64,000 bases of DNA from Dehalobacter sp. DCA (lineage in GTDB: Bacteria; Bacillota; Desulfitobacteriia; Desulfitobacteriales; Syntrophobotulaceae): positions 1,798,001-1,862,000 of the forward strand of contig NC_018866.1 in NCBI RefSeq assembly GCF_000305775.1, in the 5' to 3' direction. The notes under the pieces were generated by a model. That model had not been told where the DNA came from. It saw only the letters and a list, made by a program, of their open reading frames with translations, and did no database searches. The position numbers were made by a program, and so were the translations under genes. Of this stretch, positions 8,201 to 16,717 are shown one piece after another (position 1 is the first letter of the stretch; each line of letters begins with the position of its first letter).

Positions 8201-8720
8201 CAAAACCCTCGACAGTCCCTAAAAGATCGGCTAATAATGAAAGTTTTGAATCGGGCTTCTGCATGGTTGTTCCGGTTAGTATTTCGTTCCTGGATGCACG
8301 TTCCCTAGCTAAAAACTTTTGGAAAGATGTCTTGGCATTGACGGAATCCTTAAGGGTTTGATCCTGCATACTCTTAGCTATTGAACCTTCGGCCAGTGTA
8401 TTTGTCGCCTTGGATTTGGACATAGATTGATCTACTTCAGAATTTACAGCCTTGGCATATGCCATCCTGTTAGCCAAAGTATTATTAGCTTTCATAGCCT
8501 CTTCAGCTTTTTGGCGTTCTGTTTTAATGTTCTGTTGGCTAATAGGATTGATCTTCGCATCAATCTGCTGGAGTGTTTGAAGATTTTTATTACCGTTGGT
8601 AAGTGTATTTTGCTTTTGTGGGCTGAATATTTCTTGTAACGTCTTCGGTTTTTGCGTAGAACTTACGGAGGTGCCTTGGTTTGGTTTCATATTAAATATT
8701 TCTTCAACTGATCTGGCCAT
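5229..8720 (-). CDS. Large virion-associated protein, LPD38-like; candidate ejection (internal) protein
   Basis: 1163 residues. The N-terminal 450 residues are low-complexity and polar, with Gln/Lys/Asn-rich helices and a Gly/Ala-rich hydrophobic patch at about 165-270. Residues about 600-850 contain the conserved core LLNPKTHIRNTVGNAIM ... AIPFSKTPANIMQRAVEYSP, the pattern of large polyvalent-protein-associated domain 38 in phage giant proteins. A hydrophobic stretch (GMVGTGIASLGFLLASMGW) follows. In short-tailed phages one or more such large helical proteins sit inside the capsid and are ejected to build a channel through the cell envelope. That role is inferred from size, hydrophobic patches and position after the tail genes. 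Confidence 0.65.
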   Translation of the reverse strand: MARSVEEIFNMKPNQGTSVSSTQKPKTLQEIFSPQKQNTLTNGNKNLQTLQQIDAKINPISQQNIKTERQKAEEAMKANNTLANRMAYAKAVNSEVDQSMSKSKATNTLAEGSIAKSMQDQTLKDSVNAKTSFQKFLARERASRNEILTGTTMQKPDSKLSLLADLLGTVEGFAAGGKGSPASAGSMLYKGAETAAEKTLPLAANLIGKASPKAANLLLNPLAKTAITQGAAGAGYETVNSLANNEKMSGKDIALAAGTNALLPVLGKGIGKTVGNLSKNKLPENTFIPDVQNAYKNARVEELPKPDLKPKSFKLGNPLKVDELRPKYASANVKNTTFTPKDLAKYADAKIETPVTNIEFRKNDLLRKETPSISTGESNLTPNIMDLKIERPESETVTMYGEAAKAKQPGKPIPEPVIAEGFKERGFGRNVRTDANMKDEIRDSVTKDPLVYEQLGNKKTLESAQKRFNEGYEVALEKWNNSLSSDSFRADDIPLARMLANEAVNRGEIAGSRKIIADVSEKLTQAGQFSQAARILRNAEDPGAFRVFVDRQLNKLNQQGKQQYGGKWPDIQLTDDEIKIINNWNKSDSAGREQIMEDIYTRIQDQIPVSNLEKFDTWRRIAMLLNPKTHIRNTVGNAIMSVTRKTADTMAASLERVARLPEGQRTKSIGWSKDKNLVNTVNKEWESNKTDLMKSGRWDLENLKFGMLNRDKRIFNNNALDFLDNLSKDTLNFEDAVFMKRAYTDALGQYMSANKMTAVTDAAKNYARRRAWEATFRQANWLSDTIQGLKRKGGIIGKATDIAIPFSKTPANIMQRAVEYSPAGLIKALYSKAKGKSANDVIEDLAKGMVGTGIASLGFLLASMGWARGEKESSKNAEAILSQLGEQAYSISTPLGSYTYDWAQPISVPFAMGVAVYESLEKSARKSEGEEGLDGFTRALNAAQSAVTTGAETIFNLTMMQNIQDLLGGGYGSVSESLLSLPSDYISQAFPTLFGQGARTADDTKRSTYDPNQLKQMANTFIAKTPVASKTLQPNLDVFGREQSQSGGLPRGIQQFLNPGYSKKKTSDPVILEVARLYKLTKETDILPKVAPRNFSSGGKKIVLTPQQLTNFQRNMGQKNYDGIKNLLADPLYENGTEEKKVELMSKLVRKNYDLTKNDLLKK

Positions 8721-8730
8721 TCAAAACACC

Positions 8731-10149
8731 TCACTTTAATAAGCTCGAAAGATCGTCCTTTGCTGATGTATCGTACCAATTTCCTGAAGAATTTCTATCC
8801 CAGGTATATTTATTGGAGGCCCAATTATACAGGTCGTTGACGTCAATACCGTTTGCGGTAAGATCATAAGCGTTATTAACAATGTAATTTAAGATATCCG
8901 ATCTTCCATACCTATTACCGTCCATGGTGCCATTAGCCATATTTTCTAATCCCTGTATGGCCATGGCTATATTTTGGTCCCCGGCTTTTTGGTCATAATA
9001 TTTTTGCTCAGATAAGCTTAGTCCAGAATTTCCCGAGCTATATGCTTTATACCGGGACAAAGCATAGTCATTCTGATCATTTATTGTCGCTCTTGTCGGC
9101 TGCCCATCATAATACCCCATCAAGTCAGCAATTTTTAAAGCCAATTCCCGCTGATCTTTTGCCGTCTGGTATTCAGCAGCAGAATTCGCCGACTGTTTAT
9201 CCGTATAAATCTGATTTGCCAGTGTAGGAATCTGAGCTTGGTACGTAGCTATCTGGCTGTTTAAATCACCTGAATTTGTATTGTACTCATTTAGTAAGCT
9301 TTGTTCCTGGTTAGCTTCTGCTGCCTGCGCTTCAGCTATTTTGGCTTTAATCTGTTGGATGGTGTTAGCTAGTTCTGCTTGTTTATCTTGAATAGAACCT
9401 GATTCTTGAGAATTGATTTGTCTTTGTTCATAGTTTCTTATCCCGGAATTTAACAGACCTTGGGAGTTTAGATTTTCATTTGTTCTATCTCGGTTATTAT
9501 CCATAAGCCTTCTGACTTGAGCAATTGACACAAGGTTTTGTCCCTTGGCTGCATCTATCCCTTGATTGAGCGAAGCGACATTTCCAGACAGGCTGTCTCT
9601 TAACTGGCTTATGGTTGAGTCATATTCACTCTTACCACTATTTAATTTGGCTTTTAGGGCTGCTATCTGAGGGGCCAATTGCATATTAGCCTGATTAGTA
9701 GCAAGGTACTTATCGTAGGCAGTGCCTGTTCCTTGCGCGTCATTACCATAGATTCTTTGTATACCGAGGGATTTCAGATAATCATCCGTTGGTGATCCAA
9801 CCGCAGCAGATCCACCTAAAAAATAGTCACCCGCTTTAAAAGTAGTTTTGTTTGGATCGTAAAGTTGCAGGCTTGGGTCTTTACTCTTATTTGAATCATA
9901 ATCTTTCTGAGTGGCATATACACTTGGCGTACTTTGGTAGTTATTCTGGTTTAAATTTTCAGAAAGAAGTTCCAGATTTGCCCCACCCGTGTAATTTGGA
10001 ATGGAATTAACCCCCGCACCGCCTGTATAATTCGTAAGAGAACTGAATCCTGAGTTATCTTGCGATGCACCTTTGCTTGAAACACTCCCGGAGTTTTTAG
10101 CGGAGCTGTAGGCTATAAGAGCCTTTTTTACATTGTCAATAGTAGCCAT
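8731..10149 (-). CDS. Coiled-coil virion protein, candidate ejection protein
   Basis: 472 residues, rich in Asn, Gln, Ser, Ala and Tyr. The N-terminus has three SLTNYTGGAGVNS-like NYTGGA repeats (about 35-60). Residues about 160-320 form a long alpha-helical coiled coil (QIAALKAKLNSGKSEYDSTI ... IQQIKAKIAEAQAAEANQEQ). It contains no Cys. It lies between the propeller protein and the 1163-residue protein with gaps of about 10 bases, so it is in the same translational unit. Composition and context resemble internal-head or ejection proteins of short-tailed phages. No specific family is recognised. Confidence 0.5.
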   Translation of the reverse strand: MATIDNVKKALIAYSSAKNSGSVSSKGASQDNSGFSSLTNYTGGAGVNSIPNYTGGANLELLSENLNQNNYQSTPSVYATQKDYDSNKSKDPSLQLYDPNKTTFKAGDYFLGGSAAVGSPTDDYLKSLGIQRIYGNDAQGTGTAYDKYLATNQANMQLAPQIAALKAKLNSGKSEYDSTISQLRDSLSGNVASLNQGIDAAKGQNLVSIAQVRRLMDNNRDRTNENLNSQGLLNSGIRNYEQRQINSQESGSIQDKQAELANTIQQIKAKIAEAQAAEANQEQSLLNEYNTNSGDLNSQIATYQAQIPTLANQIYTDKQSANSAAEYQTAKDQRELALKIADLMGYYDGQPTRATINDQNDYALSRYKAYSSGNSGLSLSEQKYYDQKAGDQNIAMAIQGLENMANGTMDGNRYGRSDILNYIVNNAYDLTANGIDVNDLYNWASNKYTWDRNSSGNWYDTSAKDDLSSLLK

Positions 10150-10161
10150 GCTTCCACCTCC

Positions 10162-12159
10162 TTATACCACATTACCGAGTAATTTTGTCAGTACCTTGGT
10201 TGATGTTGCCAAGCGGGAAATTGTCAATTTAAGCGAGACATTACTGTCCGCTGTTGCGACTGTGCCGATATATCTTCCCTCCGCAAGATCAGCGTCAATA
10301 TTTGTGGTTGTTTTGGTCATTTCTGAAAAGCTTTCATTAGTAGCCGCAGCCACAATAGACAAGTATGCAGCGACCGAGAAATCAGTTTCCCGTTCGTGAT
10401 AAAGCCACAGATCAACTTCGTCCGTTGCTGTTATCGGCGTGACGTCATACCGGGCATCGACCGCTGTAACCTGGGTTCCTGTTTTATAGATAGTCAGATA
10501 GGGGCTTGTCGCATGGACAAAAACCAAATAAAGATCATTAAACCCGAATACCACCCCATTACATGATCCTGCCGGTGCAGTAACCGGATCAACAATTTTA
10601 GTGAAAGTATCTGTTAAATAATCTACCTCGTATAACGATGCAAATGGCGTAATCGCACAGCTTACAGCCATATGCGCTCCATCTTTTGAAAATGAAACTC
10701 CGGTTCCGTTCCCTGCCGGTAAATCTGTAGGGCTGGACAATTTAGCAAAGATGTCTCCTGTCCGTTTATAGGCCGAGACAAACGGTGTTGTGGTGTGTGC
10801 TATTACCAGGTAAGTACCGTTTTTGCTCCATGCGCAACCTTTGCCCGCACCTGTAGGGATTGTAGCCGGGTTGGTCAACTTGTTAAAAGTATCTTCCGAC
10901 CGCTTATAGATAGCCATGAACGGTGTTACATTACACGCTAAAGCCAAATATACCCCGTCGGGTGACCATGAGATACTATTACATTGTCCGGGTGGTAACG
11001 TTGCTGGGTTAGCAAGCTTATTGAATACTCCGTCCGTGATCTTGTAGATATAAACAAACGGTGTATACGAACAGGCCATTGCCAAATACGTTCCGTCGGG
11101 GGAATATTCCATATCGTAAACATAACCGCTTGCCGGATAGCTTGTCGGAACAGTTACCGCCGTGAAGTCATCGCCGGAACACATATAATGAGTCTGCCTA
11201 TAGGTGTTTCCGTGGCCGACGGATAAATATTTGCCATCCGGTGAAAACGCTACGCAATAGCACGCTGCACCAGGCATAATGGTTGGATTCGATAATTTGA
11301 TAAACGTATCTCCGGATCTTTTGTAAATTGCCAAATATGGTGCTGTAGAACTCACTATTGCCATGTAAGTACCGTCTGCCGAAAAAGCAACGCCGTTACA
11401 GGTTCCAGGAGGAAGAGAAGAAGGATCGGATAATTTAATCGGAAATACGCTGCTTCGGACCGTACCGGCACGCAATTTACCTTGATCCAATAAGGCATTT
11501 GACCGGTATACAACCGCTCCCTTCCCGAAAGAGTTTGTAAGAGCCGGGACCGTAAGGACATTATCAGTGATACTGGTTAAAATAAAGCTCTCTTTTTTAT
11601 CGGATTGCTGGATTGTGTACTCTTTTTTCGCGGTGAAGCCCGTAGTATCATCTACGGTGATACTTGTCGCGCCAGAAATAATATCAGCTGTTGTCCAGGT
11701 TTTTGTCGTGTCAATGATTCCAGATGAATAATTATTCGTGCCATCGAAAAGATCATATATTTTGTTACTGAGCGGTAAAGACTGCGGCGTTTCTTGGCTA
11801 ATTTGATCTAAATGGGCTAATTCGTTTGCAAGACATTTGTTCATAACCTCAAGATTCTTTTGTAAAGCAGTAACGAGTTTGCTTAAGGTGACACTGTTGT
11901 CCGGCAGTCCTCCTAAGACAATGGAATCCATCAGGGTTTTAAATCCCCTTAATATGGCTAAGAGCGATCCTGTCCCGACGCCTTCTATTTCCGGAACATT
12001 CATTTGATCAACCAAACTCTGACCTTCGTCCGAACTTAGGATAGCGTAGATTATTTCATTTACTTTTGTATATAAGGCATCAAAGTCTTGGTCAACTGCT
12101 TCGGCGTCTGCCGGGGTGCCATTGACAAAGTCGTTTTGTCTTGTCACAGTTGAGATCAT
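10162..12159 (-). CDS. Phage tail protein with a seven-repeat beta-propeller
   Basis: 665 residues. The N-terminal 200 residues are helical and probably attach the protein to the virion. Residues about 225-570 hold seven repeats of about 46-48 residues, each near the pattern KLxxPxxxPxGxxxGVAFSxDGTYLAxxxxxTPFxxIYKRxGDxF. The C-terminal 95 residues form a separate domain. Such FSPDGxYLA repeats fold as WD40- or YVTN-like propellers, and seven repeats would close one propeller. By position it is a receptor-binding or hub-associated tail protein, possibly glycan-binding. The repeats are diverged at DNA level, so they are old rather than recently copied. Confidence 0.7.
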   Translation of the reverse strand: MISTVTRQNDFVNGTPADAEAVDQDFDALYTKVNEIIYAILSSDEGQSLVDQMNVPEIEGVGTGSLLAILRGFKTLMDSIVLGGLPDNSVTLSKLVTALQKNLEVMNKCLANELAHLDQISQETPQSLPLSNKIYDLFDGTNNYSSGIIDTTKTWTTADIISGATSITVDDTTGFTAKKEYTIQQSDKKESFILTSITDNVLTVPALTNSFGKGAVVYRSNALLDQGKLRAGTVRSSVFPIKLSDPSSLPPGTCNGVAFSADGTYMAIVSSTAPYLAIYKRSGDTFIKLSNPTIMPGAACYCVAFSPDGKYLSVGHGNTYRQTHYMCSGDDFTAVTVPTSYPASGYVYDMEYSPDGTYLAMACSYTPFVYIYKITDGVFNKLANPATLPPGQCNSISWSPDGVYLALACNVTPFMAIYKRSEDTFNKLTNPATIPTGAGKGCAWSKNGTYLVIAHTTTPFVSAYKRTGDIFAKLSSPTDLPAGNGTGVSFSKDGAHMAVSCAITPFASLYEVDYLTDTFTKIVDPVTAPAGSCNGVVFGFNDLYLVFVHATSPYLTIYKTGTQVTAVDARYDVTPITATDEVDLWLYHERETDFSVAAYLSIVAAATNESFSEMTKTTTNIDADLAEGRYIGTVATADSNVSLKLTISRLATSTKVLTKLLGNVV

Positions 12160-12163
12160 GGTA

Positions 12164-13900
12164 TCACCTCACCTTTTTAAGTTTGTAAACTATGCCATAC
12201 CCGTAAAATTCAAAAGGATCAGTCGTTGAACCGAACTTGATCCTAAAATAATTGTTTTGGTCAGATAAAGTATTCGATTGTTTACCGGGTGAGTCAGATC
12301 CGCCCCATAGCTCTCCCCATTCTCCCGAACCCCATTCCATATAGCCGTCTGTATATTCGATTATGATTGGATTGGTATATCCGGTTTCATCAGTTCCGAA
12401 TTGGACATACATTTTGTCTCCCTTGGCCTGTTTTTTATAGTAGGTATAGATCCGCTTAATTTTCTTTTTTTGGCTTCTGCGGCCCATATCTACGTCGCGG
12501 CCAATGCAATATGATTGTATAATTTGCCCGTTAAATGTCGTGGAATTTCCATATAACATGGTCCCGGCATCCACGCTGAAGTACAGTTTATAATCCGGGG
12601 TAACGTGGAACCATTTTGGGGCATTCGGGAATACATACTTGGTGAAGTTATCTCTCCGATAATCATAAATAATGATATACGATCCGATTTTAAGCCAATA
12701 CCTGCCGTCATAATCGGCACTTACCGGAATGTCCCCAGGGCTTACAGAAAGTAACGTCTTGACTCTTTCCCCGATTGGATCTATATTTTTTTCTTTTAGG
12801 ATGGTCGAATACTCTGTGTAAGGGAAGACAACATATAAATCGTCATGCCCCAAGAAAACAATCTTGTCATCCAAAAGTTGAATTGTGTTCGGGTATGGGC
12901 ATCCTCTTTGGTTATGGACTGTTCGGAGTATCCATTCTGTGGGTTCTCCGTCGCATTTAAGCATCAAGACTGAACGTTCTTTGATTATTACGATATAGTC
13001 ATTTAAGAGCCATAGACCGGTAATTTTATCGCCTGAGTCGTTGCAAAGAATATAATTATCAATAGGAAAGGCTTCTGGGCTATCTAATTTAGAAAAATAC
13101 AGCATTGAATTAACCGCTGTAAAGATCCTGTTTTTATGCTGAAGGATGTATTTGGCTTTACCCGGAGGATCGTTGTCTATTTCTAGAACATCACTGACAA
13201 CAAGCACTTCAGCCGAGATATTATCCGTAAAGGTTGTTGTCGTGTTGTCTGAAATTTCTCCAACATACCAAGAGTCTGTTACAGAAGAACCGCCCTTGCT
13301 TAAAGTAGCGTAGGCATATATTTTCCGCTTTACTATGTTCGTCCCGCCGGTCAGGATATTGGTCAAATTGACTTGTTTGCTGGCTGGAGTTACAGATGTT
13401 GATATAGGGGATGAATTGCTCTCTTGACCTTTATTATTGACAAAGGTTACATAGTAGGCCCGCTGTTCAGCCGGTGTTCCTGCTGTCGCACTTACAGTCG
13501 CCGTACATGCAGACGTAGGCGCTTCTACTCCCCACACTTGCTCGTATGTTCCGTCCCAAATAAAGGCGTGATTTTCATTGATACAGAACAATAACCCCTT
13601 GAAGGTTTCAAAAGATAAAAACCCGGATATCCCGGACTTTTTTTCTACTCCATCAATATAAAGTTTATCTCCAACCTGCTCTACCAGTTGGGTTGACCCG
13701 TCCTGTTTAATGAAGGTATATGCTCGATCTGAGGCCCGGTTATTAAAAAGTGAATACCCTTTGCAGGTTGAGACTTTTCCCGGAAGGAAATCAACGTTTT
13801 GACAATCCTGGACTTGATTCTCTTTGATCAAGTGTGGCCTTGTTCCGACGTTAAGGCCCCCCGAAAGGTCTTTGGCTTCGTATAATGATTTAGTTGTCAT
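12164..13900 (-). CDS. Tail hub/stabilization protein (P22 gp10-like)
   Basis: 578 residues. The N-terminus (KDLSGGLNVGTRPHLIKENQ, then NVDFLPGKVSTCKGY) is the typical start of short-tailed-phage hub or nozzle proteins related to P22 gp10 and T7 gp12, which are beta-propellers closing the tail tube. The rest is rich in beta-strand and aromatic residues, as in LQHKNRIFTAVNSMLYFSKL. Its start overlaps the end of the upstream adaptor gene by 11 bases, which suggests translational coupling. The assignment rests on motif resemblance and gene order, adaptor then hub then spike. Confidence 0.65.
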   Translation of the reverse strand: MTTKSLYEAKDLSGGLNVGTRPHLIKENQVQDCQNVDFLPGKVSTCKGYSLFNNRASDRAYTFIKQDGSTQLVEQVGDKLYIDGVEKKSGISGFLSFETFKGLLFCINENHAFIWDGTYEQVWGVEAPTSACTATVSATAGTPAEQRAYYVTFVNNKGQESNSSPISTSVTPASKQVNLTNILTGGTNIVKRKIYAYATLSKGGSSVTDSWYVGEISDNTTTTFTDNISAEVLVVSDVLEIDNDPPGKAKYILQHKNRIFTAVNSMLYFSKLDSPEAFPIDNYILCNDSGDKITGLWLLNDYIVIIKERSVLMLKCDGEPTEWILRTVHNQRGCPYPNTIQLLDDKIVFLGHDDLYVVFPYTEYSTILKEKNIDPIGERVKTLLSVSPGDIPVSADYDGRYWLKIGSYIIIYDYRRDNFTKYVFPNAPKWFHVTPDYKLYFSVDAGTMLYGNSTTFNGQIIQSYCIGRDVDMGRRSQKKKIKRIYTYYKKQAKGDKMYVQFGTDETGYTNPIIIEYTDGYMEWGSGEWGELWGGSDSPGKQSNTLSDQNNYFRIKFGSTTDPFEFYGYGIVYKLKKVR

Positions 13901-14468
13901 AGTACACCGCCTTAACGGTCTTTTGCCTTACTTTGTTTCTTATTTCCTCAATCATGAGCGACTTTTTATTATTGAACTGCCTTTCGTATCCCTGGGCTTG
14001 TTCCGTTTCTTCGTCCGACTGCTTAAACCGCATAGCGCCGAATAACACTAAAGCATAGTGATAGTTTTCGGGAATATCCGTAGGAATGTCTGTTTCTAAT
14101 GATAATTTGTTTACCTTGCGGTAATAATAGAGATCTACCGTTCCGGTTCCCGGGTCAGAATCAAAGCTTATTTCATTCGCCCATGTTGTAAATGTTTTAT
14201 CACATTTAACAATAGAAAGGCAGTCCGAGGGTATGGGGTAATTACTTGTGCCTGATGTTGTTGTTATCGTTGTCTTGGCTTCAATCTTAAGTTTATCGGT
14301 TAGTTCGCTGATGGCATCATTAAACCAAGGCAAAGCAGTATCCCAGGTTATTGTTTCCCCTGTTAATTCACGAAGAGCAGTCAACAGACTGCTCCCGTTC
14401 ATACTTCCGGTAGATAAAGTTGATCCCGGGGAATCGGCTCCGTATTTCGTTAGTCCATACTTGGCCAT
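13890..14468 (-). CDS. Head-tail adaptor (tail tubular protein A / gp4-like)
   Basis: 192 residues. The pattern LLTALRELTGE ... ALPWFNDAISELTDKLKIEA ... YPIPSDCLSIVKC ... VDLYYYRKVNKL ... IPENYHYALVLFGAMRFKQ is that of the phage adaptor family that docks on the portal in short-tailed phages: an N-terminal helical domain packing on the portal and a beta region. The C-terminal helix is highly charged. It overlaps the hub gene by 11 bases. Lack of tail-tube, sheath or tape-measure genes anywhere in the operon supports a short-tailed virion. Confidence 0.65.
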   Translation of the reverse strand: MAKYGLTKYGADSPGSTLSTGSMNGSSLLTALRELTGETITWDTALPWFNDAISELTDKLKIEAKTTITTTSGTSNYPIPSDCLSIVKCDKTFTTWANEISFDSDPGTGTVDLYYYRKVNKLSLETDIPTDIPENYHYALVLFGAMRFKQSDEETEQAQGYERQFNNKKSLMIEEIRNKVRQKTVKAVYYDN

Positions 14469-14483
14469 TTAATATCCTCCCCT

Positions 14484-16121
14484 TTACATTGCCGCAGTTC
14501 TTCCGGTTTCAACCCAAGTGGTTCCGTCTTTGCAGACAAAATTAACAACGAATACCTTCGCTGTCGTTGTTCCAGTTGCAAGAGTTCCGGTAGTTTTAAA
14601 GTTTGTTCCCCAGGTTAAGGTATAGGACGTTGTTCCGCTTGTGGTTACGATAAAGCTACATCTTTTCCCTGCGTATCCACCCGAAGCATTGAAAGTGCAT
14701 GCTCCTGCCGGTGTTATCGTAAACACTTCAGAGTCCGTCATTGTAACAGCAATCGTCCCGGAGGTCGCTAAAGCTACTGCGGTATTTCCTTTGTATTGGC
14801 TGAAGTATACAAAGTCATTCAATTTCTTCAAAACTGGATTTGCTTGTGTGTTTACAGGGAAATAATCTCCGCCGGTAAAGACATCTGATGAATAATTATC
14901 TACATAAACGCTCGCCCCGGCTTCTTGTGTTCCATCCCCATAGAAACGGTGCAATGTCGGGCTGCCGGTTTTTGTGTTATCCCGATGTTTTACGCTGCCA
15001 ATACGAATTTTTGCATCATAACCGAGTTTGATAAAGGAATAATCGGTTATGTTTGCAGCATCGAAGGTATCGAATATCGCGGTTGCTGAGTTGATTTGTA
15101 CATTACCGCTACCAACATAAATCATGGAATCATAATCGGAGTCAGCGACATAACCCTCAAGGTGCAGGCTCTTAATAACGAAGTTTTCACAATCGGGCAT
15201 TACTAAGCCTTGCTCGTAATTCCCGTGTTCGATATTGATTTGTCCGACAACTCCATCGGTGTATCCAGCAAAATAAATTCCGCAATACGCGCTAAGTTTT
15301 GTTCCAGAACCATAGTCATCCCAGTTCACACAATAAAGGTTATCTATCGAGCAACCGGTATTTCCATTACCACCGAACCAAAAGCCCGAATGGGTGAACC
15401 GCGTCGAGCGGATATCCTGAATCGTTGCGCTGAAGATATTAAAATCTTCGTTATAGATCCCGTCAGAGTTATTTTCGAGAAGAAGTCTGCCAATAAATGA
15501 AACGTCTTCAACCGCCGCAACGGTTTCTAATCCATAAGCATAAGGGGATGAGGGCAAAGATGCGTGGCCGATATAGCAATCGGCAATATAGCATTTCCCA
15601 CCAATACCAATTACGGATTCGGCATCGGTATATTGAATAATCCCACCGCTTAAACAACCAGGGCCGGTTATTCTTTTATCGACAATACTTAATTTGGATG
15701 TGATCTTAAAGTATTTTCCTCTTGGGATATCCAGCCATCCATAAGTATTTAGAATTGCTTGCAATGCGGCGGTATCATCTGCAATGCCGTCACCGACAGC
15801 TGCCACCATAGGCGCGGGCGGATAAAGCGGATTGATACCGTATTGGTTACTTTTTACTGGGTCAAGTGCTTCAACTTGTTCAGTAAGTGTTGCTACGGCT
15901 GCCGTGGCAGCTGTTGCTGCTGTACTTGCTGCGTTTGCTGTGTTTGCTGCGCTTGTGGCTGTTGATGTATTTGTTGCAAGTTCTCCTGCCACTCTTAATA
16001 ATTCGGTTTGCGTTGCTATCGTGGCATCTTGGAGATCGTTTATGTCTTCGGATAAGATATCTGAAATATAATCCGTTTTTCTCGTGAATGAATCTATTGA
16101 GGTGGGGAATGTTGTAGGCAT
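14484..16121 (-). CDS. Tailspike / appendage protein with pectate-lyase-like beta-helix
   Basis: 545 residues. The N-terminal 100 residues are a helical, Thr/Ala-rich trimerisation stalk (ATNTSTATSAANTANAASTA). Residues about 105-420 begin with the appendage signature GDGIADDTAALQAILNTYGWLDIPRG, the start of a right-handed beta-helix of the pectate_lyase_3 class used by tailspikes to bind or cut surface polysaccharide. The last 110 residues form a separate beta domain rich in Gly and Thr (FTITPAGACTFNASGGYAG), probably for trimer closure. It lies upstream of the adaptor gene. No catalytic residues can be assigned by eye. Confidence 0.75.
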   Translation of the reverse strand: MPTTFPTSIDSFTRKTDYISDILSEDINDLQDATIATQTELLRVAGELATNTSTATSAANTANAASTAATAATAAVATLTEQVEALDPVKSNQYGINPLYPPAPMVAAVGDGIADDTAALQAILNTYGWLDIPRGKYFKITSKLSIVDKRITGPGCLSGGIIQYTDAESVIGIGGKCYIADCYIGHASLPSSPYAYGLETVAAVEDVSFIGRLLLENNSDGIYNEDFNIFSATIQDIRSTRFTHSGFWFGGNGNTGCSIDNLYCVNWDDYGSGTKLSAYCGIYFAGYTDGVVGQINIEHGNYEQGLVMPDCENFVIKSLHLEGYVADSDYDSMIYVGSGNVQINSATAIFDTFDAANITDYSFIKLGYDAKIRIGSVKHRDNTKTGSPTLHRFYGDGTQEAGASVYVDNYSSDVFTGGDYFPVNTQANPVLKKLNDFVYFSQYKGNTAVALATSGTIAVTMTDSEVFTITPAGACTFNASGGYAGKRCSFIVTTSGTTSYTLTWGTNFKTTGTLATGTTTAKVFVVNFVCKDGTTWVETGRTAAM

Positions 16122-16133
16122 TTCAGATCCTCC

Positions 16134-16424
16134 TTACATATCAAGAATCATAATCGCGTAAGATGTTCCAGTTACGTTAGAAATCAGCGATAATGTCTGC
16201 GCGGTGAGCACCTGCGGGAAAACAGTATTAGCAGGTACCAACATGGCATTCGAAGCTGTTGCTGCCACATTATCGACTGATTTTTCCTTGAAATACATCG
16301 GCTGTGCTCCGGTGTTAGATAGCATGAATTTGCGTGATTTTATTGCAACCGTTGCTTCCGTTCCCGCTAAAGAAGAATTTATGATTATATCTTTTATTGA
16401 ATATGGTTCGATGTAGCTATACAT
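16134..16424 (-). CDS. Small virion protein of unknown function
   Basis: 96 residues from the ATG at 16424, which has AGGAGGG eight bases upstream. A longer frame to 16457 lacks a ribosome-binding site. The sequence (MYSYIEPYSIKDIIINSSLA ... PMYFKEKSVDNVAATASNAM) is beta-rich, without Cys, and resembles small head-decoration or fibre proteins in size. It lies between the capsid region and the tailspike. No family is recognised. Confidence 0.55.
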   Translation of the reverse strand: MYSYIEPYSIKDIIINSSLAGTEATVAIKSRKFMLSNTGAQPMYFKEKSVDNVAATASNAMLVPANTVFPQVLTAQTLSLISNVTGTSYAIMILDM

Positions 16425-16463
16425 GGACTTATCCCTCCTGTTTGGGTTGTTAATCAAAGTAAA

Positions 16464-16485
16464 AGGGAACCCTGTGAGGTTCCCT
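16464..16485 (-). terminator. Intercistronic terminator-like hairpin
   Basis: AGGGAACC (16464-16471) and GGTTCCCT (16478-16485) form a perfect 8-bp stem with a 6-base loop. TTTTACTTT follows on the minus strand. It lies inside the late operon, between capsid genes and tail genes, and could lower tail-gene transcription or protect the 3' end of the capsid messages. Confidence 0.65.
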
Positions 16486-16666
16486 AAAGTAATTTTTCAA
16501 TTAGTGTCTTTTGCGCGTTTACTGCGGCTACTAGAGCGGCAATATCAGCGGCAATCTTGGTATGATCAGCGTCACCGGCTGCGCTTGTTTGAGTAACTGT
16601 ACTAAGGGATGAGGTAATTTTTGTTCCGGTTGAATCTTTAAATCCGTTAGGAAATCTCGTTGCCAT
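16484..16666 (-). CDS. Small conserved-type phage protein (60 residues)
   Basis: 60 residues from the ATG at 16666, preceded by GAAGGAG. A longer frame up to 16714 has no ribosome-binding site. The product begins MATRFPNGFKDSTGTKITSS and ends with a short amphipathic helix (DIAALVAAVNAQKTLIEKLL), a plan seen in small phage head fibre or trimerising proteins. Its stop codon is at the base of the terminator-like hairpin at 16464-16485. The function is unknown. Confidence 0.5.
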   Translation of the reverse strand: MATRFPNGFKDSTGTKITSSLSTVTQTSAAGDADHTKIAADIAALVAAVNAQKTLIEKLL

Positions 16667-16717
16667 TCTATCAACTCCTTCAAAGGAATAAGGGAGGGGA
16701 ATTAACCCTCCCACTTG

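Noticed and set aside
7468-8361. 297-codon plus-strand frame inside the 1163-residue phage gene
   Set aside because: It is antisense to a gene with convincing domains, has no ribosome-binding site, and its composition (Phe/Ser/Ala-rich) is what the complementary strand of that gene would give.
15759-16087. Cys- and Leu-rich plus-strand frames opposite the tailspike stalk
   Set aside because: They are the antisense reading of the Thr/Ala repeat region of the tailspike gene, with no start signals.
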